A DNA stretch of 64,000 nucleotides from Gelatoporia subvermispora B (GCA_000320605.2 KB445810.1:253722-317721), one strand, 5' to 3'. Positions 9,477 to 22,033 are shown, numbered from the stretch's first letter. Translations and numbers: made by a program. Notes: generated by a model not told the origin, from the sequence alone.

Positions 9477-11289
9477 TCAAATTCGTTCTGGATTGGATTA
9501 GTATATACTAATCCAATCCATACATATATGTAACGCCAAAAGCGCGGCACTGATAACTTACGGAGAAAAACCGTCACCTTCTCTCGTGGATCATCCGGAT
9601 CACGCACGACTTCTCTGATCTTCATCAAACCCTTCTCAATCGTCTCGGAAAACACCGCTGACTCGATGCCAGCTAATTCCCTGCGGTCCTCGGGATAGTT
9701 TCGAGGTATAATCGAAAGTCTCACAGTGCGCAGGAAAAGCAACTCCGGTGCCTGGAGGATGTCTTCAGCGAGTTGTAGGATTCTCTCTCCCTCGACCTTC
9801 GTCGCAAGCCTCGCCCAGATGTGTACGTCTGCCGTGTAAAGATGGCGACCATTAACTTCGAGATGCTCCTGGATCAACAATTTCATATTCCGGGAGGCTG
9901 TCATTGCCACAGAATCGTATTGGTGACCATTGAGCCTCAGGAATCCATCGGTGTGCAATATGTACAATCCGACAATAAGATTGCGATAGATAGGGGTTAC
10001 TGTTGGAAATATCTGACACGTAGAACAGAATGTCTCAACGAGCGTGCATCGCATGATGCGGTATCTGCTCTGCATACCTGGAGATCTGTAAGACGTAAGG
10101 GCTTGACAAAGGGTTGGTCCCACAAGGGGTGTTTTCCCTCTTTGTTCCAATATATGTAGTGCAGGTCCAGATGCTTGATATTAGGCAAAGCACAGACGAA
10201 ACGTGCAAGATCTTCAAGCGCTTGAAATCTCATTTTATGAAGGGCGAGGACATCCAACTTCCTGAGATGCGATGTGACCCTGAAGAAGAGTGGTCGGAGC
10301 ACGGGTACCAGTGATATTGTTTTTGTCCTGTTTGACCCGACTTCGAGCTTGTTCAGCACATGCAACTCGTCCGCGCACTCGTAGGCAAACTTGGTGAGTG
10401 CATTCGCCGGGATATGCAGTCGCGTGATGAGATGGCGGCAGGCAAAGGGGTTTGAGGATATGTAACGGCGCATCGTACGCATGTCGACGAATCCGTCGTC
10501 CGTTTGGGGGTATCCGAACCGAAATTCCCCTCGCATTCTAATGGCACGAGCGGTCAGCACTTTACACGTAAGTCCGCAAGACATCAATGCATTCGGGTTG
10601 TCGATACTGTCCAGAATTTGATACCAAATTTCCAGAGGCAAAACCCCGGCCTGGAACTCAACGCGGGATCGGTCAACATAACTGAAACAAGATGCCTTGC
10701 ATCAGAATATTGTTGCGGAATGCGCGACGAGATTGGTAAACGTGACATACGGCGGCAGGTCCTCAAGGATGTCCATGGGTACCACTAGGCCGGATTCCTG
10801 CAGATGATCTAAATTCGAGACGTCCACTGGAGATGTACCGGATGACCCATACAGTGCTGTTGTAGAGTTCATTTCGGGGGATGTATAGGATCCGAAAGGA
10901 AGTTGTAAACCTCCCATGTAATCCTGCGGTTGGTAGAGCTCAATGCCTGGGATGCGTTCATGATCCGCTTCACCGCCCAATTCCTGGTGATCCGACCCTA
11001 CAGTTGCAAATCTCGTATAATCGAGTGATGGTTGAGTATCGCCGACATGATTTGAGCCTTCGTGTATCGCGTATGCCCCTGCGTTGTACACCAAATCGAG
11101 TCCTTCGTAGTCTCCCGTTGCTCGGAAACCTGTGATCCCCGGTGAATCGATATCCGTGAAGAGTGCCTATAATGAAGCTCTACTTACTTGTCCGGTCAGG
11201 CGTGTACTCTGGAGGTAACTGAGAATCATTGTCGGAAGGATCATGAAGTTGGGCAGCGGTGTGTCGAGTCCTCTTTGCCATAGAATCAT
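9477..11289 (-). CDS. F-box protein with a long N-terminal extension
   Basis: Five exons (11289-11188, 11166-10751, 10681-10078, 10012-9562, 9487-9477) join in frame to 527 aa. The F-box is internal, near residue 185: GVLPLEIWYQILDSIDN followed by LMSCGLTCKVLTARA. F-box proteins link substrates to SCF ubiquitin ligases through Skp1. The residues before it (NHVGDTQPSLDY.. to VPMDILEDLPPYV) have no motif I recognise; those after it have leucine-rich stretches such as LRKLDVLALHKMRF and NIKHLDLHYIYW, suggesting a degenerate LRR substrate-binding part. The last intron (9561-9488) holds a perfect palindrome over its 3' end; if it is not spliced, the frame stays open for about 60 more codons to 9392. 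The start is uncertain: exon 1 is inferred only from phase. Confidence 0.75.
9489..9520. repeat. Perfect 32-bp palindrome in the last intron of an F-box gene
   Basis: All 32 bases are self-complementary, with centre at GTATATAC. On the minus strand it contains TACTAAT, a good branch-point match, and runs up to one base short of the AG acceptor at 9489-9488. In RNA it would fold as a hairpin over branch site and acceptor. Confidence 0.9.
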
Positions 11290-12852
11290 GCACATCCCCG
11301 GTGATCAGGCTGGGCCAGGCCGTATCTGTCCAAGACCGCTTCATGATGTACTCCGATATTCTAGTCTAGTTGCGTTCGCAGAAGTTAATGACAAACGAGC
11401 ACGACAGAGTATGATACTGAGGAGACCTGGCTTGCCAGCGTGCTCACCTGCGCTCACGCAATGAGTGGAGCATATCAATACGCTCAGGCGACGAAGGTCG
11501 CCCTCAAAGTGGGATCCATCTGCTTGCCAAGCTAAGCGAGGTGTCAAGTAGACCGGGCCTGACCCACTTTAGTAACGAGGAACGCCTGAATTGCAAATAT
11601 GACTGACTCCGGTGTGGGGTCCCAAACTGTTGTCCAGACCCACTGATTTACTGTTGTAGTGAGGGCCTCTACTGGGTCGCAGTAGATTACCTTTCTTGAT
11701 CAGCCCTTAACATATCGAATATCATAAATCGAAGTACCGATACGCAAGTCAATTTCGATTCTTATTTAAACAAACGGAGGGCATTGCTTGTGTCCTACTA
11801 GGGCACGATTTACTGGAGGGACACATTGGGGCTCTTGAGCTGTGTCGATTCGAGTTGTTGAACCAAAGATGCAGGTTCGACTTTACGAGCTACAACATAA
11901 TTAGAGATATGCTCACGGCTCTGATGGCGTGCACGGCTTAACTGGGGTCGTCGAGTGTTTCAACGTTTTCGTCGCCGAATACAATTTTATATACTCTAGT
12001 AGAGTGAGGTTACAGCTAAACAACCATATAGATGTACCTGCACTCGCCATGATTTATGATACAACGAGAACCACCGCAGGACGATGTGCAGTACCAAAGT
12101 AGCCATTGTGCACCAACTTTGTGCCCGCCGCCACTTGCCAGGCCTGCACAAGAGTCAAGATATGATGCCATTGAGGTACGTGCGAAGCGGCTTTAGGTTT
12201 GCCATTGGCTGCAGCGTAGAATGGTCAGCACATCCAGCCTGAGACAATTTTTAGAAGTTCATGTCAATCAATCTTAACGACAGAATGGCGCACGGTTGTT
12301 CTCATCAAGTGAGCCCCACTGTGGACCGTCGCGAAGCGAAGTAGGTTCGCGTCTCTGTCAGAAATGTGGGCGCTGCTGAGTCGGTAGTTGAGGAGGAGCG
12401 GCCTTAGCCACCGGCATCTTCTCGCAGCCAGACTGATTGCATACACTCGTCCAACTGGGATTCCTTAACGACAGCGGTATGCTATGTTTCTATGTTCTAA
12501 CTGCACTGCACCATGCTTTGCGACTCTACCTCGAGGGATCGGCATCGATTTACGGCAGGTGCGCTTCATAGAACTATTTGGTCTTGGACAAATCGTACAG
12601 CCTTTCTGGTATGGCAAATATCTGGCTGTTCCTCCGTCCGCCTGGTCGCTGGGATCCAACCCTCCTCTGGTATATGCTCGAACAATCCGCGGCGCACGTT
12701 ATCTCATTACAGCTCTTTCAGCGGAGGTCTGATGGAGCCACAACGTACAATTGCTCCAGAGAACTACGATAAGCCTATTTGATCTCTTTCACCACAGCTC
12801 AAAATTTCTGCTCTCCTTCACTCTCGAGTATGTTGCAGTCCCAGCATTCTCG
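11290..12852. other. Gene-poor stretch
   Basis: I find no gene I can support. A short plus-strand frame at about 12560-12770 (LWYMLEQSAAHVISLQLFQR) looks protein-like but is not recognised and has no clear ends; it may be a gene fragment. No inverted-repeat element is evident. Confidence 0.4.
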
Positions 12853-13360
12853 TTAGGCCGTGTCTGTCTTTCGTGCATGTTCGACGGCAATGGAGGGGGG
12901 TTCTATGGAATGATCGCGAAGCCTCCTGTAGAAATAGAGTGCGGTCCCAGCTGCGCTGACGATGTGGAGAACAGGTAAGGGGCAGTAGGCCATGGGACAA
13001 AAAGCGGTCAGAGCGACAACCCGGCAGGGCACAACAGTTGTGACACATGGCTCGGATCCCTGATGCGATTCCGAATTTGTTGGTCGGCGGTCTCACGTGA
13101 GGAATAGCACCGAAGGCCTTCCTGACAGGTGCTTTCAGCTGCAATATGAAGACCAGTTCTCCGTCGAGTATAACTTCGAACACGACGAAAGATTCAGTGC
13201 AGTCGCGAGAGCCGGGTATATACTTTGGAACGACGTTGAAATCAGTGTTCGGAGGAAACATAGTATGCAGGAGCTTGCTATAGGGACCGTAGAAGTCGGC
13301 CTCGGAGGGCTTGGCGGGGATCGCCTGGAAATGGCGGAGGATTTTGTCTGGCCAAGGCAT
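12853..13360 (-). pseudogene. Decayed gene of a fungal PD-(D/E)XK-like hypothetical family
   Basis: Parts of one protein appear in different frames. MPWPDKILRHFQ.., YGPYSKLLHTMFPPNTDF, VVPKYIPGSRD and VVFEVILDGELVFILQLKAP lie in one frame. RETADQQIRNRIRD follows in a second. CPLPVLHIVSAAGTALYFYR comes before a stop at 12853. This order resembles a family of unnamed agaricomycete proteins in which FELKPP-like motifs suggest a restriction-endonuclease fold; the expected acidic residue of that motif is Gln here. The frame changes without splice sites show that the gene is broken. The family assignment is from memory of its pattern and should be treated as tentative. Confidence 0.5.
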
Positions 13361-13529
13361 GGTGGCAATTCTGGTGGCAATTCAAAGACCCGGCAGTGCA
13401 GTGGCGCCCGCCGCCGCGGTGTAATAGGACTCCGCGCGTCCTAGATAGGCAGGTCATTGACCACATATGGCTTGAACAAATCTCGAGCACCCGGGCCAGG
13501 AAAACGATCGGCAAGTTCCTGATCGACAT

Positions 13530-15735
13530 CACACATGAATGACAAGAAGTGATCGCAAATCGGAGAATGTACGGTTCGAGGATCCTGAATAAGCATGCAG
13601 TTCCTGCGATGAATATCTATGGTAGCTGATGCATTTCACAGTGGCTCGGCCTAGGAACAAACAGTAACTTCTACTAGTTGATCTGGCGACCCACGTATCG
13701 AGTGAAAGTGAACAGAGTTCCACTCCCCAACCAAACGACCACGATTGTGTTTGGTCCAGTAAGGAAAATGATCGACTGGAGCTTCCTGATAGCACTGAAC
13801 GCATCAGTCCTAATACATCCAATCCCATTTGAATCGCACTCACATGAGCCTGCCATCACCAGCATGCATGAACCCTGAGAACGCCCGTATCGACCCGGTG
13901 GGTCGCACCTGTAATCCATTAAGCAGCCCATAAAACTGGTTTACATTTACTTCATGGGCTGCGTTCATCGTCGTCATCCAGCTCAGCTGGCCCCGCGGAA
14001 CATGTGGGTCTCCAGTGACCTTCCATGCACGGACCTCATCCCCAGGTCCCGACTGCAACCACAGGACCTCCGTCTTGAGTTGTGCCCCGTAATCGCCCAG
14101 CCAGAGCCCGTGCAGCGTGTCCACGTGCCAATCCGGCAAAGTCGGGTCCATGCCTGTCTCGGTGTGCATGCGGAGGGGGTAGAACCGCGGTGGCGAGTTG
14201 AGCATCGCGACCTCCACGACATGGCTGAAGGGCGCGATGAGCGCCCACTGTGCGGTGTTCCGACACCAGTGCGGCGCATTGATGCACAACGCCGCGCGCT
14301 CCGTCGGGACGACCTTGTACGTCAGTGTCCGGGAGGATGACGCCTCGAGGTCGCTGGAGCCGCCCTCGAGGAACGCTCCTGGCTGCTCGTAGATGTGCTG
14401 CAGGGTCTGCACGCGCAGCGCCTCGCGGTTGGCGTCGTGCCACGGCCGTCCATCGCCCGGGTGCACGTCGCAGAGCGTCGGGTGAGGCGTTGCTTCCCCG
14501 TTCTGCAGTAGCACGTATGACCGGCGGGAGAAGACCTTTCCGAGCTCCCACTCCGGAGTGACATCGTATGTGTGCCATGGGAGCATGACCAGTTCCTCTG
14601 AGTTCACGCGCCACGTCGTGGTCACCTCGTCCGCGCTCTGCTGCGTAAGGTGGAACCCGATCTGGACGAATTCGATGTAGCGCGGGTGTGTAGGGCCAGG
14701 CGGGCCGGTGGTATGGTGCTCGACGGACCAGGCTTCGCCAACGATAACGGGGATGCCGTCGGGATCCCATTTGTTCGGCGCGATGCGAAATTCGATGACA
14801 CTACCCCGTAGGATGTTGTCACTGGCCCAGAGACCGAGGAGAGGACCATATCGGTGAAGCCAGCGTGTGTAGAGCGTGCGGAAGGTCCGACCACCGAACG
14901 GAGCGAGATCCATGACGCCATAGAGGTAGCAAAATCTCTGCCAGATTGACTCGTCCTGTATCACTGGGTAGTATAACTCACGGCATGTGTAGGAGAGAGT
15001 CATGATATCGCTGAGAGGCAGATAGGTGGTAACTTCATGCACCATCTCGTAGGGAACGTCACGTATCGTGGTGCGTGCATGTCGACTTAGATTGAGTGAC
15101 CCAGGAACTAGAGAGTGAGAAGTATCTTCATCCAGCATTATCCGGATAACCGTGAAAATGACAGAGCTGGATTCGAGAACCGTTCGAAGACCGAGATTAC
15201 AACTTCAGCTCGACGATGTAGGTAAGAACCGTGAGATGGGAGCCAAATACTTTCGCACGACCGTCCAAGACTCGTTAGTAGTGTCGCACATGGGGGTATT
15301 GTTGCATGTACCTCACCACTTTCGCCAAGCTCGTAGTGACACAGATACGCTATGAAGATGGTAGTTGCACGACATCAATCGAGTTGAGGCGCTCGGAGAC
15401 ATCTAGCTGCTGCGCGATGATCGATCCCAGGCTTGTACAGGGCCATGGTAAGGAAATAGTCATTACAATATCCGAGATAGGCATCCGTGCGGTCTTCGAG
15501 TGCTGTTGTCTTTAAACGGCTTGACCCTTGAAATTGCTACCATCAGACACCTTGTACCTCGAACATGACTTTCGTACACTGTCCACACAGTTGAGCCGAG
15601 TTCATGTGTCGGAGTCGCCGGTTGCCTCGTGATTGTATCTGATAACATATTGGACATTGAGTTTCACTATGGCCCGCCGCCCTGCGTCAGCAAATTGCAC
15701 ATGCGGCACTCTATGGGCCCATACGCTGGCAACGG
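13530..15735. repeat. Tandem duplication unit 1 (F-box gene and flanks)
   Basis: It matches about 16070-18385 over the whole F-box gene plus about 140 bp of 3' and 600 bp of 5' flank. The 5' homology ends near TACGCTGGCAACGGC (about 15733 and 18381). Confidence 0.8.
13674..15138 (-). CDS. F-box protein, tandem copy 1
   Basis: Two exons (15138-13844, 13794-13674) join in frame to 471 aa. The F-box lies near the N-terminus (about residues 25-70): VPYEMVHEVTTYLPLSDIM, TLSYTCRELYYPVI, then ESIWQRFCYLYG. The rest, with FRTLYTRWLHRYGPLLGLW, SDNILRGSVIEFRIAPNKW and RALCIN-type blocks, is a long substrate-side region of a type common in agaricomycete F-box proteins but not assigned by me to a named domain. 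The C-terminal exon encodes a hydrophobic end (SIIFLTGPNTIVVVWLG). It is presumably an SCF ubiquitin-ligase adaptor with unknown target. It is very similar to the gene at 16311-17788, with the same intron position and phase. Confidence 0.85.
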
Positions 15736-16310
15736 CACCGTGTGACTCGGTACCGTGATAAGCATCATCATGAACACGGGTCGCCAGCGCAGGGAGAGAC
15801 TGAGAGCACCCGGTGCGAAGCGAGGCAAGCAGGTTCACAGAAAGGTGCAGCTCGTGCGCGGCTGATCCGCGAATGCGACGCGGCCGATCTCGATCAGGGC
15901 GAGCCCAACGAGGACGAACCTCCATGTCTGCGAGACGAGACGCCCCCTCTCCTCGTCATAGACTGAACTCGGCCAAATTGCGATATGGCGGCTGTTCAAA
16001 GACTCGGTAGTCCACTAGCGCCTACCGGCGGTTCGTGACGAAGTACTAGTAGGACCATGTCCTAGGTACTTGGGCGAGTCATTGACCACATGAGACTCGA
16101 ATACAGACTAGTAAGCACGCGGCCCGCAGGCCAGATTGAAGACAGTGGGCGATCTCATGATCAAGATCATACTTGAATGGCAAATAAATTTCAAACCAGA
16201 AAGAGGTACGATTCAACCGCCGTGGATTAGTATACGGTTCTTGCGATAAATATCCATGGTAGCTAATGCATCTCAGAGTGTCCCGGCCTAGGAGCAAACA
16301 ACAACTTCTT
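15139..16310. other. Spacer between the two F-box copies
   Basis: The first 600 bases are the duplicated 5' flank of copy 1; from about 16070 the 3' flank of copy 2 begins. Between about 15740 and 16020 is unique GC-rich sequence. A minus-strand frame there contains TWRFVLVGLALIEIGRVAF, which could be one transmembrane helix of a lost gene. Nothing I can call. Confidence 0.45.
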
Positions 16311-18385
16311 CTATTTGATCTGGCGACCCACGTATCGAGCGTAAGTGAATAGAGTTCTACTTCTCAACCAAACGACCACGATTGTGTCTGGTCCGGTAAG
16401 AAAAATGATAGACTCGAGCTTCCTAATAGCACTGAACGTATCAGTTCAGCTTATTTAGTCGATCTTATTCAGGTGACAGGTCGCACTCACATGAGCCCGT
16501 TGCTAGTGCCAGCATGCATGAACCCTGAGAACGCCCGTATCGACCCGGTGGGTCGCACCTGTAATCCATTGAGCAACCAATCAAACTGATTCACATTTAC
16601 TTCATGGGCTGCGTTCATCGTCGTCATCCAGCTCAGCTGGCCCCGCGGAACATGTGGGTCTCCGGTGACCTTCCACGCACGGACCTCATCCCCAGGTCCC
16701 GACTGCAACCACAGGACCTCCGTCTTGAGTTGTGCCCCGTGATCACCCAGCCAGAGCCCGTGAAGCGTGTCTACGCGCCAGTCCGGCGACGTCGGGTCCA
16801 TGCCCGTCTCTGTATGCATACGGAGGGGGTAGAACCGCGGCGGTGAGTTCAGCATCGAGGTCCCGAGGACATGGCTGAAAGGCGCGATGAGCGCCCAGTG
16901 TGCAGTGTTCCGCCACCACTGCGGCGCATTGATGCATAGCGCCGCACGCTCCGTCGGGACGACCCTGTACGTCAGCGTCGGGAACTGTGATGCTCCTGGG
17001 TCGCGACGGCCATCTTCAAGGAACGCCCCCGGCTGCTCGCAGACGTTCTGCAGGGTCTGCACACGCAGTGGCTCGCGACCGGCATCGTGCCATGGCCGTG
17101 TGTCGCCCGAGTGCACATCACAGAGCGTTGGGTGGGGCGTTGCTCCCCCGTTCCGCAGTTGTACATACGATCGACGAGAGAAGACCTTGCCTAGCTTCCA
17201 CTCCGGGGTGACGTTGTATGTGTGCCACGGGAGGAGGACTAGCTCTTCCGAATCGATGCGCCACATCGTGATCACCTCATCTGCCCTCCGCTGCGCGATG
17301 TCGAACCCAATCTGGACGAATCCGATGTAGCGCGGTTGAGTAGGGCCAGGCGGGTCGGCGGTATGGTGCTCGACGGACCAGGCTTCGCCAACGATAACGG
17401 GTATACCGTCGGGATTCCATCTGTTTGGCGCGATGCGGAATTCGATGACACTACCCCGTAGGATGTTGTCACTGGCCCAGAGACCGAGGAGGGGGCCATA
17501 TTGGTGAAGCCAGCGTGTGTAGAGTGTGCGAAAGGTCCGACCACTGAATGGAGCGAGATCTGCGACGCCATAAAGCGAGCAAAATCTCTGCCAGATTGAC
17601 TCGTCTCGTGTCACTGAGTAGTAAAACTCGCGGCACGTGGAGGAGAGGGTCATGATATCGCTGAGAGACAGATAGGTGGTAACTTCATGCACCATCTCGT
17701 AGGGAACGTCACGTATCGTGGTGCGTGCATGTCGACTTGGGTTGAGTAACCCGGGGACTGAAGAGTTAGAAGTATCTTCATCCAACATTATCCGGATAAC
17801 AATGACGGTACTGGATTCGAAGATCGTTTGAAGACCGAGGATACAACAGCTCGATGATCTAGGTAAAACCGTGAGATGGGAGTCAAATATCTTCGCACGA
17901 CCGTCCAAGACTCGTAAGTGTTGCTCACAGGGGTATTGTTACATATACCTCACCACTTCCGCCAGGCTCGTAGTGACACAGATACGCTAGAGGATGATAG
18001 TTGCGCGACTTCAATCGAGTTGAGGCACTCGGAGTCATCTATCTGCTGCCACGCGATGATCGATCCCAGGCTTGGACAGGGCCATGACAAGGAAACTTGA
18101 ATAGTCAATACAATGTCCGACATATTCACCAACGTGGTCTTTGAGTGCTGTTGCCGTCAAAGAGCTTGATAGTTGAAGTTGCTACTATCAGATACTTTGT
18201 ACCTCGGTACCTCGAACATGACTTTCGTGCACTCTCCACGCAGCCGAGCCGAGTTCATGTATCGGAGTCGCCGGTCGCCTCGTGGTGGTATCTGATAACA
18301 TATTGAACATTGAGTTTCGCTATCGCCCTGCGTCAGCAAATTGCACATGCGGCACTCTATGGGCTCATACGCTGGCAACGGCTTT
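16070..18385. repeat. Tandem duplication unit 2 (F-box gene and flanks)
   Basis: This is the second copy of the unit at 13530-15735, differing by scattered substitutions and small indels. Confidence 0.8.
16311..17788 (-). CDS. F-box protein, tandem copy 2
   Basis: Two exons (17788-16491, 16431-16311) give 472 aa. I chose ATG at 17788 because MLDEDTSNSS matches the start of copy 1; an upstream in-frame ATG at 17908 would add 40 residues without a counterpart. The F-box is VPYEMVHEVTTYLSLSDIM with SIWQRFCSLYG. The same long C-terminal region and intron are present as in copy 1, and the frame is fully open, so both copies look functional. Most changes between the copies are substitutions, which points to duplication followed by divergence rather than decay. 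The role is a probable SCF adaptor; the target is unknown. Confidence 0.85.
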
Positions 18386-19596
18386 GCAGCACTATCACAA
18401 CATCACCTGAGCAGATTCTGCCGACATTAGGCACGAAGATTCTACTTCCGCGCCTCATAGGGCGAGTCTTCAGACCTCACATGCTGCCTGGCACGCTCGC
18501 CCGAAGACAGAGGCGGTCGTCAAATGTCATGTGTTGTCAACGCTGCTCTGTGCAAACGTATGAACCCTGCATGGTTGCACGCCGGGTTCCGCAGCATGCG
18601 CCTGGTCAGCGCCTCGCCGCCCAAGGATCGCAATTATGAACATGGTCGCAGGAAGGACCCGTGATGGAATGACTGTGGGAAGTTTGTGGCGTCCTCATGG
18701 CCCAGTATCTGGCGAAGACGTGGTCGATGTGCTTGCACTGCGTAATCCGGCTCGCGGTGAATTAGAGGGTGAAGTGAATGTGATATTCCATTGCGGGGAC
18801 CTGGAGAGCTTATAACCCCAGCGTCGATCCTGGATCTCGATCTAGCAGGGACCGCGGGGTACCTGCACTGAGCATGTGTAGATCTCATTGCGAGGTATAT
18901 CCGAGGACGAGCAGACATATGTTTGCTGCGTCGACTTTGCAATTTCCAGTCCATGCATGCTGGACGTGGAGAGCATGAGATCCCAACTCCACTATGCCTG
19001 ATTTCATAAACACATGCATGAGACCTTTCCCGTGCTAACTTAGACAGGGTGGGTACTGCGCACAGCGCGCAGAGTCATTATACCATGTATGAGCAAAGTC
19101 CCGACTTATCTGCCTGTGTATGGCGGCGGTGTGTGGGTCGCGCAGAGTGCATACGTGTCAGGCCGGTGTCTGCTCCACTTTCTTTCGGGGATACGACGCA
19201 TCCGGGAGCCGTAAGTCCACCCGGCCGTCTTGCATGCCTGCATCGAAGTGGGTCTACTCGGTAGCACCTGTCGGTTCTTGTGCGCGCGCGGGCAGTACAA
19301 CCGAGCGACCTTTGTAAGTCCGCGCGGCTGTAAGTAGCAGGATGCGGCGGTAGTCATGCGCTCGCCGCGAGCATCGTCTGCAGTGAACACCTTCGTGAGA
19401 CTATGAGGGTTGTGTGGGAGTTGGTAGTGCGGGGTTGTACGTCAAGAGAGGTCTGCGCGGAGAGAGGCTGTATGAAAGTGATTGATCCTCCGGCGGGCGC
19501 AGTCAATTGTCAGGCCAGGTCAGCTGTGGCTGAGCCGGGCAGAGCCAATCGCTTCCTGCCCTGGCCATGCTCTCCCGTCCTATCCTATAACTCGCT
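17789..19596. other. Long intergenic stretch
   Basis: To 18385 it is the duplicated F-box 5' flank. A short minus-strand frame in it (18157-18378) has a CRMCNLL..CSICYQIP cysteine pattern but is disrupted in the other copy. From 18386 to 19596 I see no gene. Confidence 0.45.
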
Positions 19597-19655
19597 CGTT
19601 TCTTTCTCTCCTTCTCCTCTTCGCTCCTTCCCCCTTCCCCTCCTGACTTTGTCTT
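19597..19655 (+). promoter_or_regulatory. CT-rich leader before the TBC gene
   Basis: A nearly pure pyrimidine tract (TTTCTTTCTCTCCTTCTCC and onward) runs up to the ATG at 19656, a common arrangement around transcription starts in filamentous fungi. Confidence 0.55.
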
Positions 19656-22033
19656 ATGGACCCCCCATCGTATGTCGTCGTGCCCCCGACCCCCGTCAGC
19701 TTCCTCGAGCGTCCCCGCCTCACCCCGCTCTCCACCGCGACAACCCTCTCCAGCTCTGTCCCCGAGCTCACCCCATCTGCGGTCGACCGCGACCGCAGTT
19801 CGTCCGAAACTACTATAGTCACCATTTATTCGATGTATGAGGAGGATGCAGGCAGCTGGTCTGCCTCCGAGGCCGGCGTCGCACACCGACATCGCCCGGC
19901 GAAGGACCTCGACGCTGCCATAACCGGTGCGCCTTCCTTCCGCGACTCCTACCACCACACCAACAGCACCTCGCTCGAAGACAGCGCATACTACGACACC
20001 ACCACCGCCAACGGCAAGCCCTACAACGTCGTTGACCTCTCCCAGCGCACCTCGGTACTTTCCGACGGGTCCGTCCAGCTGGCGTACACTGGTTCTGACA
20101 GCCGTCGCTCCTCTGGCTACGTCCGCTCTTCCACCGTGGACGGCGAGACGAGTCGCTCGGCGACACACAGCCTGCGCAGAAGCCTCGTGCAGCCCCCGGA
20201 ACCCGCATCGCAGACACGCTCGCCGCGGAGCCGACCCTCGTCTGGCAACCGGAATTCATCCTCATCACAGAAGGGCACGAGCATACCGAATGGCGACACC
20301 TCTCACTCTCGAATAGCCTCTTCCTCGTCAGTGAAAGCGCTCCCGCAGCCTCCATCACAGACGTCGCACTCTCCCCAGCAACCAGCATCACAGCCGATCC
20401 CGTCGACATCCCTGTCCCCGCACGCCTCGCTGTCATCTCAGCCCCCGCAACCTTTCCTCACCCCTCCATCGTCGCCACGCAGACCATCACCCAACAGCAG
20501 CCCGTCAAGCAAGCACTCCGTTCTGCCCTCCGAAGGCGAAGACCCCGACGCGTTCCACGTGCGGAGCACGTACGCCCAGCTCGATGTATGCGGCGTCAAG
20601 GGCGACGGCATCGAAGAGGGCGTCGAGCGCACGCGTGCACGGGTCGGTGGGAACCGCGCGAGCGAGCTTCGCGCGCTGGAGGCGCTTGCGGACGGCCAAG
20701 AGAAGATGCGGGACCTGACGCCGCAGGAGCTCGAGCTGCTCGCGAGCTTAGACCGGTCAGTACAGGCGGTGATCCGCACGCTGCACTCCCGAGTTCCGGT
20801 CACTGACTTGGATACAGATACGGGTTCTTCGTGACCCCGTCGCACGACCGTCTGATCCTGCTCCCGGCCGCCCCGCTGCTAAAGCCCCTCACGCATCTAC
20901 CAACGGCCGTCACCACCTCGCCACCGAGTGCGCCGCTACTGCCGTCGCAGCCTTCCAGCCCCGCGCCGCCAAAGGAGCTGTCACGCACAGCCAAGTGGAG
21001 CCGGATGCTGGAGGCGCGCGCGCGGGACGAGGGCGGGAATATCGAAATGTGGGGCATCAAGCAGTCCAAGGAGCACAAGCTGCGCGAACGCGTCTTCAAG
21101 GGTATCCCGGACTGCTGGCGAGCCGCCGCCTGGGAGGTCCTCATGTGCCGCTTCTCGCGCACGGGCAAGGCCGAGCTACGGAAGCTCATGGAGGAGTACC
21201 GCGAGGCGCTGGATCAACCGTCGACGTACGATGTGCAGATTGACCTTGACGTACCACGTACGATCAGTGGGCATGTTATGTTCAAGACGCGGTATGGCCA
21301 AGGGTGCGTTTCAGGTGCATGACATTGTGCAAGTATTATACTCATCGAACGTGCAGGCAACGCTCGCTGTTCCATGTCCTCCATTGTCTGTCGCTCAAGT
21401 GCGAGACATGTGGATATTGTCAAGGCATGGGGCCCATAGCAGCTACACTCCTGTGCTACTTTGAGCCGGAGCGGGTATATGCTTCACTCGTGCGGCTACA
21501 TGATTCCTACTCTATGCACACGATCTTCAGCCCCGGCTTCCCCGGTCTTCTCGAGGCGATCTACGTGCAGGAGCGCATCACCGAGCAGATGCTGCCTGCG
21601 GTATATGCCGCGTTCAAGAAGCACATGATCTCCACCACATCGTATGCGACCAAGTGGTACATTACGTTGTTCGCGAACTCGGTTCCGTTCCAGACGCAGC
21701 TCCGTTTGTGGGATGCGTTCCTATTAGAGGGACATGACCTCTTTGTTGTAGTGGCTGTTGCGATTGTATGGGTCTACCGTGGTGAGTACCTCGCAGTATA
21801 TGTACCTGCGATGATCTAAGATCTCCGCAGATCACATTACCTCCGACGCTGCTAGCTTTGAGACTGTTTTGTCCTTGCTATCATCGTTCTTCGTCCCCGA
21901 GGACGAGAATGCACTCCTTTCGTGGATTGAGAAGGTCATCTCCGACAAGAAACTCCGCGACAACATGCAACGCTGGCGAGGCGACTGGAACCGGCTTGTC
22001 GCCAGCGGCCAACATACGCAAGCACTCCTATAA
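19656..22033 (+). CDS. TBC-domain Rab GTPase-activating protein
   Basis: Four exons (19656-20755, 20818-21303, 21357-21781, 21831-22033) join to 737 aa. TBC proteins switch off Rab GTPases in membrane traffic by supplying two catalytic side chains. Both are visible: the arginine finger in IDLDVPRTI (Arg514) and the glutamine finger in YCQGM (Gln551). The domain opens with RVFKGIPDCWRAAAWE. It continues with LPAVYAAFKKHMIST, ATKWYITLFANSVPF and LRLWDAFLLEGHDLF. The first about 370 residues are a Ser/Pro-rich, probably disordered region with many potential phosphorylation sites. The C-terminus ends shortly after the domain. The target Rab cannot be read from the sequence. Confidence 0.93.

Noticed and set aside
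14036..14770. Long open frame inside F-box copy 1 in another frame
   Set aside because: It overlaps the spliced F-box gene, is Arg/Pro/Ala-rich as expected for an out-of-frame GC-rich read, and has no motif.
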